Source: Tupaia tana
Lineage: Eukaryota; Chordata; Mammalia; Scandentia; Tupaiidae
Length of the DNA: 64,000 nt
Direction of reading: 5' to 3'
Assembly: GCA_026018925.1 (NCBI GenBank)
Contig: JAKSZU010000031.1
Coordinates: 8,207,448 to 8,271,447, forward strand
Position numbers and translations under genes: made by a program. The notes beneath the pieces are model-generated. The model ran no database searches. It was given only the letters and a program-made list of their open reading frames with translations, and had not been told where the DNA came from. Below are positions 53,033 through 62,925 of the stretch, one piece after another (within the stretch, counting starts at the first letter, position 1; each line of letters starts with the position of its first letter).

Positions 53033-53462
53033 AAAAGACTATCACGTGCTGAAATGGTCCCCAAATGCAGTATTCAGCGTTGTAAGATGATGAGAAAAAG
53101 CAGAGGATTGCACATGTGACGTTCTTTGGGAAGACTACGGTATCTGATCAATGGCCTCATGCAAAAAGCCAAGATCATCCTTCGTGGATGAATCAGTTGG
53201 CCACCAGGGACCCATAAGCATGCGGTCTCACAGAGGTACACCCCATGCATGCACCCCTGAAATGATATTGCACAAGATGCCCATTGGACATTCACCCATT
53301 CGGGCTTTAGCGGTACACTGGGCTCAGCCTGTCACTGTCTCTCTTGCTCTCTTGACATTTCTTGGCTCACACAGAAGGGAATTCCGTCTGGAGGAAGAGG
53401 AAGGCCCAGGTGATGAAGAGATGTATAGGAGCCCGGCTACCAAAGTGTGAGAAGGGAGCTGG
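53033..53462. other. Unique sequence, nothing recognised
   Basis: No features supported. Confidence 0.45.
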
Positions 53463-53646
53463 GGGGGCCAGCAGTTAGCGCAATGGCTATGTCGCTGGAC
53501 TCTCATGTAATTGACCGTGGTTCGAGTCCCGGACCTGGTGGCTTAAACTCACACCGGGCATGTGTGCGTGCGTGCCCAAGATCCCGAGAGGGGAATGGAG
53601 GAGAAGGGATTGTGGCGTGGCCACCCCCCTGGGGGGTGATTTCTCG

Positions 53647-53686
<40 letters not shown>

Positions 53687-53748
53687 GTCTGGCGAGCACA
53701 TGCACCCTATAGCAACAACCTCTCCAAAAAAAAAAAAAAAAAAAAAAA
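53463..53748 (+). mobile_element. SINE-A with expanded (CT)n
   Basis: GGGCCAGCAGTTAGCGCAATGG head, B box GGTTCGAGTCC, CCCCCCTGGGGGGTGATTTC, (CT)n at about 53649-53681, A run of about 24. AAGGGAGCTGGG / AAGGAGCTGGG flank it. Confidence 0.94.
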
Positions 53749-54009
53749 TCAAGGAGCTGGGAGAAGAGCGTGGACGAGGGCCAGGCTGCTGCGGGGCACA
53801 CTTTTCTAGTTCTCCTGAAGTTGCTGCTATTCCTGAGAGTAGATGCACATCACTGCATCACCAAGTGGAAGCGATTAGGAAGGAAACTAGATTTCGTTTG
53901 TCACTTCCCTGTCCTCACCACGTTGTCCCCCAATGACCAGTGACCAGGGATGGGATTTTGTTTACAAGGAATATGTGCCATTATTTTAAAGTGTTTGTGT
54001 TCATCCTGT
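53749..54009. other. Unique sequence, nothing recognised
   Basis: No features supported. Confidence 0.45.
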
Positions 54010-54275
54010 TATTTTTTTAAGGGAGATTTTTGCTATAGGGTGGATGTGCTGGCTGAAGAGACAGAGACAGAGAGACAGGAAGCAAGAAATCACCCCCCCC
54101 ACACACACACCCTGGGGAGATGGCCACACCACACTCCCTTCTCCTCCATTCTCCCCTCAGGATTTTGGGCATGCACGCACACGCACCCAGTGTGAGTTTT
54201 AAGCCTCCAGGTCCAGGACTCAAACCGCAGTTGGCCATGTGGGAGTCCAGTGATGTAACTACTATGCTGACCAGT
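54010..54275 (-). mobile_element. SINE-A copy
   Basis: GGGAGATTTTTGCTATAGGG, CCCCCCCACACACACACCC at the palindrome position, GACTCAAACCGCAGTTGGCC, head ending ATGCTGACCAG. Confidence 0.9.
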
Positions 54276-54570
54276 GTTTACCCTAATTTTGGGGCAAGTT
54301 CTCCATTTGCTTTTCCAAGAGGGGCATATTTGAGAAAGACCACACTTGCTTCCTTCACAATTTGTCTTTATCACATATAACTAGAAATCCTTTAAAAGGA
54401 CAAATTGCCAACCTGAAAAAAAACAATGAGTCTAAGAGAGTCTTTGCTAACTGGAGAAAAAGTACCGATGTGATCATTAAGAAGTAGTTTGGTATAGCCA
54501 ATCCAGATCCACACACACACATAGACACACACCCTCCTAAAGAAAGTGTACTTTAAAAAGCTACGTCATA
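54276..54570. other. Unique sequence, nothing recognised
   Basis: A short CA-rich run at about 54512-54533 only. Confidence 0.45.
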
Positions 54571-54818
54571 GGGGACCAGCAGATGGCATAGTGTTTACGT
54601 CACTGGACTCCTACATAGTTGATGATGCTTCAAGTCCCGGACCCAGTGGTCTAAAACTCACGCCCGGTGTGTGTGCACGCATGCATGCCCAAAATCCTGA
54701 GAGGAGAAGGGATTGCAGCATGGCTATCCCCCCTGGGGGATTATTTCTTCCTTTCTGTCTCTCTGTCTCTCTAATAAGCACACGTGCCTTATAGCAAAAA
54801 TATCTCTTAAAAAAGATG
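54571..54818 (+). mobile_element. SINE-A copy with shortened purine block
   Basis: GGGGACCAGCAGATGGCATAGTG head, CCTGAGAGGAGAAGGG (one GGAGAA unit lost), CCCCCCTGGGGGATTATTTC, CTTATAGCAAAAATATC. Confidence 0.92.
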
Positions 54819-54997
54819 TTAAGAGTCATAGATGCTGGTAACTATCTATGCTTGCTGTCATAGATGCTGGTAAAATCAAAGCTTTTGCTCCATTTTTAGT
54901 GGGATACGTGTTTTTAAAATCAGTGATATCTCAAACTGCAGCTTCTGGCGGGCTTGCTGTTCAGTCTCTGAGGGTGTTGTTTTAAAGTTGGGATGTC

Positions 54998-55270
54998 GGG
55001 ACCAGCAGTTAGCGTAATGGCTATGTCGCTGGACTCCCACGTAGTCTATCGCGGTTCGCGTCCCAGACCCAGTGGCTTAAAGTCACGCCGGGCGTGTGTG
55101 CGTGTGTGCCCAAGATCCCGAGAGGAGAATGGAAGAGAAGGGATTGCGGCGTGGCCATCCCCCCCGGGGGGGGGGGTGATTTCTCACTTTCTGTCTGTCT
55201 CTCTCTGTCTGTCTGGCAAGTGCACGCGCCCTATAGCAAAAAACCTCTCAAAAAAAAAAAAAAAAAAAAA
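54998..55270 (+). mobile_element. SINE-A young copy with 14-bp target-site duplication
   Basis: GGGACCAGCAGTTAGCGTAATGG head, B box GGTTCGCGTCC, C/G palindrome, A run of about 25. Perfect duplication AAAGTTGGGATGTC at 54984-54997 and 55271-55284. Confidence 0.96.
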
Positions 55271-55284
55271 AAAGTTGGGATGTC

Positions 55285-55639
55285 AATGTCCCTCTGCAGA
55301 CAGACCAACCCCAAATCTCTAAAACTGGGTTCCTGGGGTTTCCTAAGACAACACTGGGACTTTTGATGAATAGCACCTTGGCAACAGGATTTCACATGCC
55401 AATCTTTCAGCACGTGTTCTTGGTTCTTCTCCCATGTCTTGGGTCTTCATAAATGTAGGGCATGGCTTTATCCATTATGTCAAAGGTTGGAGACCTTTCA
55501 CAGGCCAACTTGCAGGGTGAGTTGTCTAAGAAATCGAGTATATAGGGACAGAATTAAAAAACAAAACAAAACAAAACAAAAACGTAGATCTTCATTGTTA
55601 TTCTGACTCTACCAGAATATTCCTTTTAATGGTGACTTT
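55285..55639. other. Unique sequence, nothing recognised
   Basis: Contains a short (CAAAA)n at about 55560-55581. Confidence 0.45.
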
Positions 55640-55832
55640 AGGGGCCAGCAGAAGGTGTGTGGTGGTTAAGGTTCTGGACTCCTGTGTGGCTGACCACAAT
55701 TCTAGTTCTGGACCTGGCAGCTTGCTTTATCACCCTCCCAACACACACTTCTCTCTGTCTCTCTGCTGAGTATATGCACCCTATAGCAAATTTAAAAGCT
55801 AAATAAAATTAAATAGATAATTCTTTTTTTTA
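55640..55832 (+). mobile_element. SINE-B copy with long-form 3' end
   Basis: GGGGCCAGCAGAAGGTGTGTGG head, GGCAGCTTGCTTTATCACC, GAGTATATGCACCCTATAGCAAATTT, AGATAATTCTTTTTTTTAAA end block. Confidence 0.9.
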
Positions 55833-56296
55833 AAAGTGATTTGTAATGCAATTAAAATAAATAACATGAGAAAGGCCCGCATCATCACAGAGGATGTTGT
55901 TGATAATTCTAGAGGAGGAAAGCAATACCAGCACAAGCAGAACTCTAACATATGCATAATAAGGCAGCCCTGAAGGATGGGGCCCAAACCTGCTGTTCTT
56001 CACGAGGTTGTTCTCTTTCCTGGTGTATTATAAAATGCACTTATCCATGCAAGGGATATGCCAAGGGACCCACGTTAGGTAGCTCACGCATTGCTTTAAG
56101 ACAATACTGTGACCCCTTGGAAACTTTCGAAGCTCTTTTCAAGAGCTCAGCATGCTTGCCCTTGCAATCTCACTTCCTAGAATATAAATGTCATGATACG
56201 ACACGCAAAATTACAAGTCATAAGTCAACGTTACCATAAGAAACGTAGGTATGCATGATTATCCCCATTGCCCAAACCAAGTGTTTGCCTACCTTT
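55833..56296. other. Unique sequence; MIR-like scrap near 56245
   Basis: GTAGGTATGCATGATTATCCCCATTG could be a MIR remnant; otherwise nothing. Confidence 0.4.
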
Positions 56297-56310
56297 AAAA
56301 CTCAAGACAA

Positions 56311-56605
56311 GGGACCAGCAGTTAGCGTAATGGCTATGTCTCTGGACTCCCATGCAGTTGACCGCGGTTCGCGTCCCAGACGCAGTGGATTAAACTCACT
56401 CCAGGCTCGTGTGCATGCGTGCCCGAGATCCCGAGAGGAGAATGGAGTAGAAGGCATTGCGGTGTGGCCATCCCTCCTGGGGGGTGATTTCTCTCTTTCT
56501 GTCTCTCTGTTTCTCTCTGTCTGGCGAGCGCATGCGCGCTATAGCCAAAAAAATAAAATTAAATTAAATTAAATAAAATAAAATAAAATTAAATTAAAAT
56601 AAACA
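56311..56605 (+). mobile_element. SINE-A with (AAATT)n tail and target-site duplication
   Basis: GGGACCAGCAGTTAGCGTAATGG head, B box GGTTCGCGTCC; the tail has become (AAATT)n/(AAAAT)n. Perfect duplication AAAACTCAAGACAA at 56297-56310 and 56606-56619. Confidence 0.96.
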
Positions 56606-56752
56606 AAAACTCAAGACAAGCACTAGGGAAGGATCCCCACAGCGTTGGAAATATGGATAGTAATTGGCAGTGAAAGGGGCAACATTTAGGAGACCATCCT
56701 TGTATTCAGAGATCATTCTCCCGTCACTCTGACACATCTGCCTGAGGCCTCC

Positions 56753-57864
56753 ATGACTGTAGCCTTGCTCTTGGGTATGAAATGTAACAGAATATTTAGT
56801 ATCACAGTAAGATGTGCATGACTAGTAGCTTTGCTCTTGGTATGAAGTATAACAGAATATTTAGTATCACAGTAAGATGTGCATGACCAGTAGCTTTGCT
56901 CTCGGTATGAAGGATAACAGAATATTTAGTATCACAGTAAGATGTGCATGAACAGTAGCTTTGCTCTTGGTATGAAGTATAACAGAATATTTAGTATCAC
57001 AGTAAGATGTGCATGACCAGTAGCTTTGCTCTTGGTACGAAGGATTACAGAATATTTAGTATCACAGTAAGATGTGCATGACTAGTAGCTTTGCTCTTGG
57101 TACGAAGGATTACAGAATATTTAGTATCACAGTAAGATGTGCATGACCAGTAGCTTTGCTCTTGGTACGAAGGATAACAGAATATTTAGTATCACAGTAA
57201 GAAGTGCATGACTAGTAGCTTTGCTCTCGGTATGAAGCATAACAGAATATTTAGTATCACAGTAAGATGTGCATGACTAGTAGCTTTGCTTGTGGTACGA
57301 AGGATAACAGAATATTTAGTATCACAGTAAGATGTGCATGACTAGTAGCTTTGCTCTTGGTACGAAGGATTACAGAATATTTAGTATCACAGTAAGATGT
57401 GCATGACCAGTAGCTTTGCTCTTGGTACGAAGGATTACAGAATATTTAGTATCACAGTAAGATGTGCATGACCAGTAGCTTTGCTCTTGGTATGAAGGAT
57501 AACAGAATATTTAGTATCACAGTAAGATGTGCATGACCAGTAGCTTTGCTCTTGGTACGAAGGATAACAGAATATTTAGTATCACAGTAAGAAGTGCATG
57601 ACTAGTAGCTTTGCTCGTGGTATGAAGCATAACAGAATATTTAGTATCACAGTAAGATGTGCATGACCAGTAGTTTTGCTCGTGGTATGAAGCATAACAG
57701 AATATTTACTATCACAGTAAGATGTGCATGACTAGTAGCTTTGCTCTTGGTACAAAGCATAACAGAATATTTAGTATCACAGTAAGAAGTGCATGACTAG
57801 TAGCTTTGCTTGTGGTACGAAGTATAAGAGAATATTTAGTATCGCAGTAAGATGGGCATTCACA
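56753..57864. repeat. 65-bp minisatellite, 17 copies
   Basis: AGTAGCTTTGCTC recurs every 65 bp (56824, 56889, 56954, 57019 and so on to 57799), with a first degenerate copy at 56758 one base longer. Each unit contains GAATATTTAGTATCACAGTAAG and GTGCATGAC. The outermost copies are the most diverged. Variant marks (GATT/GATA, GCATAA, GAAGTG) recur six units apart, suggesting block duplication. 65 is not a multiple of three and no frame runs through it. Confidence 0.97.
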
Positions 57865-58150
57865 ATTCTGGGCATCTTCTAAACAAATCACTGAGCTCAT
57901 GTGAGCAAAAGCCTATGTTTTTAGATTTCTGGTACAAGGATAGCACAGTCATAGCTAAAAGCTACATAGAGGTGGGGCTGGCTAAAGAAGATCTCATGCA
58001 AAATGAATGTTCAGGGAACCTCACTTAAAATTATGAAGAGTTTAAAGACAGTGACAGCAGAGCAGTCCCTCAAAAGTGGATCCTTTCGGAGTGGAGCACT
58101 GTACAATTTTGGTGTAGGTTGCTCACCTATGAAGCTGGCTTGGCCTATAG
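57865..58150. other. Unique sequence, nothing recognised
   Basis: No features supported. Confidence 0.45.
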
Positions 58151-58167
58151 GACATTTCTCTTTTAAA

Positions 58168-58606
58168 GAATTATTTGAGGGCCAGCAGTTAGCATAATGG
58201 CTATGTTGCTGGACTCCCATGTAGTCAACTGCAGTTCAAGTCCCGGACCCAGTGGCTTAAACTCATGCCAGGCACGTGTGCGTGCATGCCTAAGATCCTG
58301 AGAGAGAATGGAGGAGAAGGAATTGCAGCGTGGCCATCCCCCCTGCGGGGTGATTTCTTGCTTTCTGTCTCTCTGTCTCTCTCTGTCTTTCTGGAGAATG
58401 CACGCTCCCTGTAGGAAATAAACTCTAAAAAAAGAGTTATTTGATTTAAATTTATTTATTCATTCATTTATTTTAGTTTGACCAGAGAGAGACACAGAGC
58501 GAGTGAGAGGGAAAGTGAGAAAGCAAGACACTGGGTCCGGGAGTTGAACCATGGTTGACCATGTGGGAATGTCCAGCACCTTAACCACCACGCCATCTGC
58601 TGGCTC
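58168..58606 (-). mobile_element. SINE-B split by a SINE-A
   Basis: The end block GAATTATTTGA (58168-58178) is separated from the body (58445-58606: (TTTA)n, GTTTGACCAGAGAGAGAC, head ending CATCTGCTGGCTC). Outer duplication GACATTTCTCTTTTAAA (58151-58167) / GAACATTTCTCTTTAAA (58608-58624). Confidence 0.93.
58179..58430 (+). mobile_element. SINE-A nested in SINE-B
   Basis: GGGCCAGCAGTTAGCATAATGG head, GGTTCAAGTCCCGGACC, CCCCCCTGCGGGGTGATTTC. Inner duplication AAAGAATTATTTGA (58165-58178) / AAAGAGTTATTTGA (58431-58444). Confidence 0.95.
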
Positions 58607-58627
58607 TGAACATTTCTCTTTAAATTT

Positions 58628-58790
58628 TATTAATTATTATTTTTAAAAATTGATATAAGGCACACCCATTCACCAGAGAGAGAGAGAGAAAGAGGAAGTG
58701 AGAAAGCAAGCCACCGGGTCTAGGACTCAGAAGGTGGTTAACCACATGGGAGTCCAGCGCCTTTAACCACCATGCCACCTGCTGTCCTCC
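58628..58790 (-). mobile_element. SINE-B copy
   Basis: AATTGATATAAGGCACACCC, (GA)n-rich block, GACTCAGAAGGTGGTTAACC, head ending CACCTGCTGTCCTCC. Confidence 0.9.
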
Positions 58791-59089
58791 CTACAGAACA
58801 TTTTGAATGAGACAACCCTGATTTTGTAATGGCTGAAAAACACACCACACCACTGGGCCAAGGAATTCTTCTGGCTTTGCTGACTTAAAGGATGTGAAGA
58901 AATAGACACGCAAGAGGATGTCCTTGAGGGAAAAGCCTGGTAAGCACAGGGTCTCTGCAGAGGGTTGCCCTTCTGGTTTGTTAACAGGATGTCCTGAGAA
59001 TGAGGGTGGAAGGTGGGGAGGAAGAGCTTGTGTGAGAAAGAGCATTACAAGAGCTGACAGAGGCGCTATTTCGAAGCTTAAGAGGCCCA
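58791..59089. other. Unique sequence, nothing recognised
   Basis: No features supported. Confidence 0.45.
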
Positions 59090-59256
59090 TGGGGCCGGCA
59101 GGAGCTGTGGTGGTTGGGATGCTGGACTCCCACATGGCTGACCACGGTTCAAGTCCTGGACCTGGAGGCTTGCTTTCCTTCTTTCCCTTTCTCTCTCTGG
59201 TCAAATTAAACAAATAATAATGATGACAATAAATGCAATAAAAATTTTAAAAAAAA
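59090..59256 (+). mobile_element. SINE-B, last SINE before the ANOS1 promoter
   Basis: TGGGGCCGGCAGGAGCTGTGG head, GGTTCAAGTCCTGGACC, GGTCAAATTAAACAAATAAT tail. It lies about 0.9 kb upstream of the start codon and 0.4 kb from the CpG island. Confidence 0.92.
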
Positions 59257-59635
59257 TAGGCCACAGGGAGGGGCACAAGGCAGACACAGGGGGAAGTTGA
59301 AGAAAGAACCCCGTTTCGGATCACTCACCCTGGACGGGATGCTTATCTAGAGAAAGAGACACCTGTGGAAACGAGGCGTGTGGCTCCATGTGGCTAGCTG
59401 TTAATTCGGATTGTTTTCCAGATAATAAGAACAAGGCAGGGACGGAAGAGGGAGGAAGACAGAGAAGAATGAAGCAGAGAGCCCCGGAATGAGCGGGAGG
59501 TGGGAGGGAGACTAGGGGCAGCGTCAGACCGCGCCCCTGCCCCATGTCCCCCGACCCCATCCACGAATCTCTTAGCGCATCCATGTCAGTTTCCTGACCT
59601 CTTTTCGAAGGGGAAATTCAAATGCAGTGAAGTAT
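59257..59635. other. ANOS1: SINE-free flank of the CpG island
   Basis: Purine-rich sequence with rising GC and no repeat. It may hold proximal upstream promoter elements. Confidence 0.4.
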
Positions 59636-59879
59636 AACGCGGGCCTGGGCCTGGGTGGAAGCCGCAGCTTCGGGGCGCAGTGCAGACGCCCCATCCCGGT
59701 GGTCCCGAGACCCCCTTCTCTCTTCCCAAAGAGACCAGCTTGGCTGGCTGCCCGCACCTGACGTCTCCTGCAGGGCGAGGAGGCGTGGGAGGGTGCGGGA
59801 AGGTGCTGGGGCGGACTGCGGAGACCGAACCCTCCCCGGAGACCCGTCGGCGTCGCGGGCTCCGGAGCGCCCCGGCTCC

Positions 59880-60141
59880 GAGCGCTAGGACCTGCCCCCG
59901 GCCCGCAGCCCGGCCCTGCTGTCAGTCACACCGCGCCCGGCCAATGGCGCGGCCGCCTGTCACCCTCACCCCACCCCCAGGAGGGCGGGAGGGCGGTGGG
60001 CGGGGAGGCGCGGGGCTGGAGTTGAATGATTGAACTTTCCGGAGGAGTTGCGGCGGCCGCGAGGTCCCCGGCAGTGCGGCCCCGGCGCGCAGCTGGGAGG
60101 CTCGGCCAGCGCCCGGCGCCCGCGCCCCGCGACCCGCAGCC
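59880..60141 (+). promoter_or_regulatory. ANOS1: Likely ANOS1 core promoter and 5' UTR
   Basis: A CCAAT box (GGCCAATGGCG) lies at 59939-59949. GC-box or Sp1-like motifs (GGGCGG, GGGCGGGG) cluster at about 59983-60005. No TATA box is evident. The transcription start cannot be read directly but should fall between about 59990 and 60100. If it lies upstream of 60026, the leader contains an out-of-frame ATG (see findings). Confidence 0.6.
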
Positions 60142-60348
60142 ATGCTTCCCGGGGCGCCCGGCGCGGCCCTGACCCTGTGCGTCTGGCTGGCGGCCTCCGG
60201 GGGCTGCCTGGCGGCCGGCCCCGGCGCCGTGGCTGCGCGGCGGCTGGACGAGTCGCTGTCTGCCGGGAGCGTCCAGCGCGCCCGCTGCGCCGCCAGGTGC
60301 CTGAGCCTGCAGATCACGCGCATCTCCGCCTTCTTCCAGCACTTCCAG
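60142..60348 (+). CDS. ANOS1: ANOS1 (anosmin-1) exon 1, coding part; gene continues beyond the window
   Basis: Anosmin-1 is a secreted, heparan-sulfate-associated extracellular-matrix glycoprotein needed for olfactory axon and GnRH neuron migration; loss in human causes X-linked Kallmann syndrome. The exon encodes 69 codons. Residues 1 to about 25 form a signal peptide with a hydrophobic core ([10 protein letters not shown]) and small residues before the likely cleavage site. Residues 33-69 carry the family segment [17 protein letters not shown] and end in SAFFQHFQ, which I recognise as the start of the anosmin cysteine-rich domain (C49 and C53 visible). The exon ends after a complete codon (phase 0) at CAG|GTACGG. 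The start ATG has G at -3 and lies in a CpG island. The WAP and fibronectin III exons would lie downstream, outside the window. Identification is by recognised similarity to human anosmin-1, with a few substitutions near the N terminus. Confidence 0.96.
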
Positions 60349-61135
60349 GTACGGCCCGTGCCCGCCCGGGCCTCCGCACGCTGCGGGCTGCGAGCCTCCC
60401 AGCCCCGGCGCGCCGAGTTCTCGTCCCGCGCGGCCGGCTGAGCCCGGCTTCCCCTCGGATCGGATTTTACAGTCGGGGCGCTCGAACCCTCCTTTCCAGC
60501 CTCCTCCCGGCTTGCAAAATAAGGAAAAAAAAAAAAAAAAAAAAAAGACAGAAAAGCAAAAGCTCATCTCGAACTCCCTTCTGGCTAGCGCAAAGCGAGA
60601 GGCGGTTTCCTTAGGGAGGGAGGGCGCTTTGTGGATGCCGAGGGTGGGTGCGTGCGTGTGGGTTAGTTAGTTTCACGGACTTGAGGCCGGACACCCGGCG
60701 GGTGACGAGTCCTGCAAATTCGCGGGCACTCCCAGGCGCTCTGGGGCTCTCGCAGCCGCCGACTCTGCAGCGAGGCCGGGACGCGCGCCCGGCTGCACCC
60801 GGGGACCTGCGAGACCAGCCGGCGCCCCGCAGGTGCCCGCGGGCCAGCACTTTTGTCCCTGCGGAGTGATGGCGTTCGCAGCTGGCGAGCCCTAAGTTCA
60901 CTGCCCACCCTCTGAGCCCTCCGCCGGGGCGCGCGGGCCGAGTCGTGGGGTGTCGGGAGGTGACCGTGGCTGTGCGCGCCGCAACTTGCAATCCCTAAAG
61001 AACCCAGACTCGTGAAAAGCGTGACGGAAGAGATGCCGGGGACCTTTGGGAGCGTACTGGATGCTGTGCGGACGAGTCTCGGGGTCAGGGTCTCCTCTAG
61101 CCTCCGTGGGATCTTTCAGCGTGAGGGTGGAGGAC

Positions 61136-61163
<28 letters not shown>
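61136..61163. repeat. (TG)n microsatellite in ANOS1 intron 1
   Basis: About 14 TG units inside the CpG-rich part of the intron, not associated with a SINE. Confidence 0.95.
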
Positions 61164-61167
<4 letters not shown>

Positions 61168-61480
61168 GTGGTGGCAGAGGCTTGGGACAGCACGTGTGGC
61201 GCCTGCGGATTGCGGGGACCCAGCACAGGACCCGGCGGCCTTGCGCAGAGACTCCGGGAGCCGCCGGGCGCTGCAGAACAGCTCCTGGCCCGCCCGCCTG
61301 GCCCAGCAGAGCACAGCGCGCGAGCTCGCGTCCACGCGGACGCGGTTTCACCCGTCTGCCTTAGTCTTCTCGCTCTGTTCCTCGCCTGTCCCCCGAACTG
61401 CCCACCTGTTCCCAGATCCCCACTTCTCCGCCCAGGGGAAATTGGGGCTGCTAGGAGAGGACCAAATAACCTGGGCGGGG

Positions 61481-61989
61481 TGAAGGGGCCTCCCCGCAAA
61501 ACCCCCGGGAATGAAGCTGCCAGGGTTCTTAATGACGGTGGAGCTTGGAGCGAGTCCCCAGAGCCGGTGGGAACGTTCTTCCTGAGCTTTGGAGAGCGGC
61601 TCCGAGCTGGGACCTTCAAAGATTGCACCAGCTGGCGAAGTTGGCGTGTGCCGACCTGTGTGGTTTTGCCGGTTCGAAGTCAAAGGAGCAACGTCGAGTG
61701 GTTTCGGAAAAATGGAATCGCTCTGTGGTCTTCCTGAGGCTTGGGTGGGGGCAAAGGAAAACCCCGCGCTCATCCCTTGCGGTGAAATTACCGAGACGTC
61801 CTGGAGAGGGCCTCCCCAGGTGCCTGGTTCAGATCCCAGGTGTCCCTAAAAGCCACTGTCCTGGAAAGGTGATGGTTATTCTTTGACCACCGCTACCGCC
61901 TCACCCCCAACAGAAAAGAAAACTAAACAGGGCCGCCCGGCCCCTGGAAGGAACACTATCTTTTTCTTTTTCTTCTTCTTTTTTTTTTC
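61481..61989. other. Intron 1 sequence with nothing recognised
   Basis: GC content declines through this stretch. No repeat, exon or splice signal pair could be supported. Confidence 0.5.
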
Positions 61990-62335
61990 GCTCTTTATTG
62001 AATTGTCAGTTGCTGTAATTTATTTGTTTTACAGTTTCAGCCGCTAAAGAAGCAGTTTAGATGGGGCCAAATGCCGTGAAAGGCTTTTCTTGTGGTCTCT
62101 TTGGCATGATTTCTCTGAGGAAGAAAAACTGCTGACAGAACACCCATTGCCAGACAATCGTGATTACATTTTAATTAGCTGGGGGTGCAAGGCACTGCCA
62201 ATTACTCAGCGAGGACTTAATAACTCCTGTGTTTGTAATCAACTGCAAAGCCCTTCTTAGATGTTTAACCCTAACCTGGTAATCGCCTGATTTATCTAAA
62301 TTGCAGAGATTACGCTTTTTTTTTTTTTTAAAGGT
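61990..62335. promoter_or_regulatory. Candidate conserved non-coding element in ANOS1 intron 1
   Basis: A repeat-free, AT-rich stretch directly after the CpG island, carrying homeodomain-type cores (TTTTAATTAGC at about 62169, CCAATTACTC at about 62198, GACTTAATAACT at about 62213) and few CpGs. Composition and position resemble developmental enhancers; conservation itself cannot be seen from one sequence. Confidence 0.4.
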
Positions 62336-62397
62336 TTGGAAAGACAGCAGCACCCTCCTCTTAGAAAGTCTGAGCTTTCCTATCCCACGCCCGTCCA

Positions 62398-62423
62398 CCC
62401 CCCCCCCCCCCCACACACACACC
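62398..62423. repeat. C run followed by (CA)n
   Basis: About 15 consecutive C followed by five CA units; simple sequence. Confidence 0.9.
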
Positions 62424-62494
62424 TTTTCTTAGTCATGGGGAACATGGCAGGGGAACCTGGCTGTAAGGGGGCTCTTGAGGTTGCAAGCACCATT

Positions 62495-62730
62495 TCCCTT
62501 GTAAGTTTATTTATTTATTTATTGAGAGAGAAAGAGAAGACCCTTCCTGAACAGGGTCTCACACTGCAATCCCCCTAGCCTTTTCTAGCAGCCAGGATAA
62601 GGGGCTCACACAGGCCCGAAGTATGCAAGCCGACCCGGGAACCGAACCCCCATCTTCCGTATGACTTGCAGTATTGCAGAACATTGCACCAGCACTCAGC
62701 ACCACTGTGCCTGGGGCCTCCATGTGCTGT
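62495..62730 (-). mobile_element. SINE-D copy, diverged, reverse orientation
   Basis: Begins with (TTTA)n, then GAGAGAGAAAGAGAAGACCC and a GC-richer body; resembles the reverse complement of the D-type copies at 32455 and 36715. Poorly conserved. Confidence 0.4.
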
Positions 62731-62925
62731 TTCTTTTCCTTCTTTGCTTCCTTCCAAGAGCTGTGTGTCCCAAGCAGGAGGGTACCTGTGCACCATGATT
62801 CAGCCCATCCCAGCCACTCTGGGTCACGGTCTTATGCACCCAGTGTCTTTAAGAAGGTCCTGGATGTGAACCATGGACCTTTCCCATGTGAGTTGGGGTG
62901 TATTACCATTGCACCTGGCCTTGGA

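Larger units (their letters stand above)
59636..61480. promoter_or_regulatory. ANOS1: CpG island over the ANOS1 promoter, exon 1 and start of intron 1
   Basis: Base composition changes sharply at about 59.64 kb from AT-rich SINE-filled DNA to GC-rich sequence dense in CG dinucleotides, and this persists through exon 1 into the intron with a second CpG-rich block at about 61200-61450. This is typical of a TATA-less mammalian promoter. Boundaries are estimated by eye. Confidence 0.9.

Noticed and set aside
56753..57864. CRISPR-like array
   Set aside because: Units are contiguous 65-bp tandem copies without distinct spacers, in mammalian DNA.
60521..60545. Poly(A) tail of a retrocopy
   Set aside because: An A run inside the CpG island with no retrocopy body or target duplication beside it.
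59926..60567. Long reverse and alternate-frame ORFs over ANOS1 exon 1
   Set aside because: High GC removes stop codons, so antisense frames stay open by composition. The recognised protein is on the + strand in frame with 60142.
61012..61737. 241-codon frame in intron 1
   Set aside because: It lies in CpG-island DNA and crosses a (TG)n repeat; no protein family recognised.
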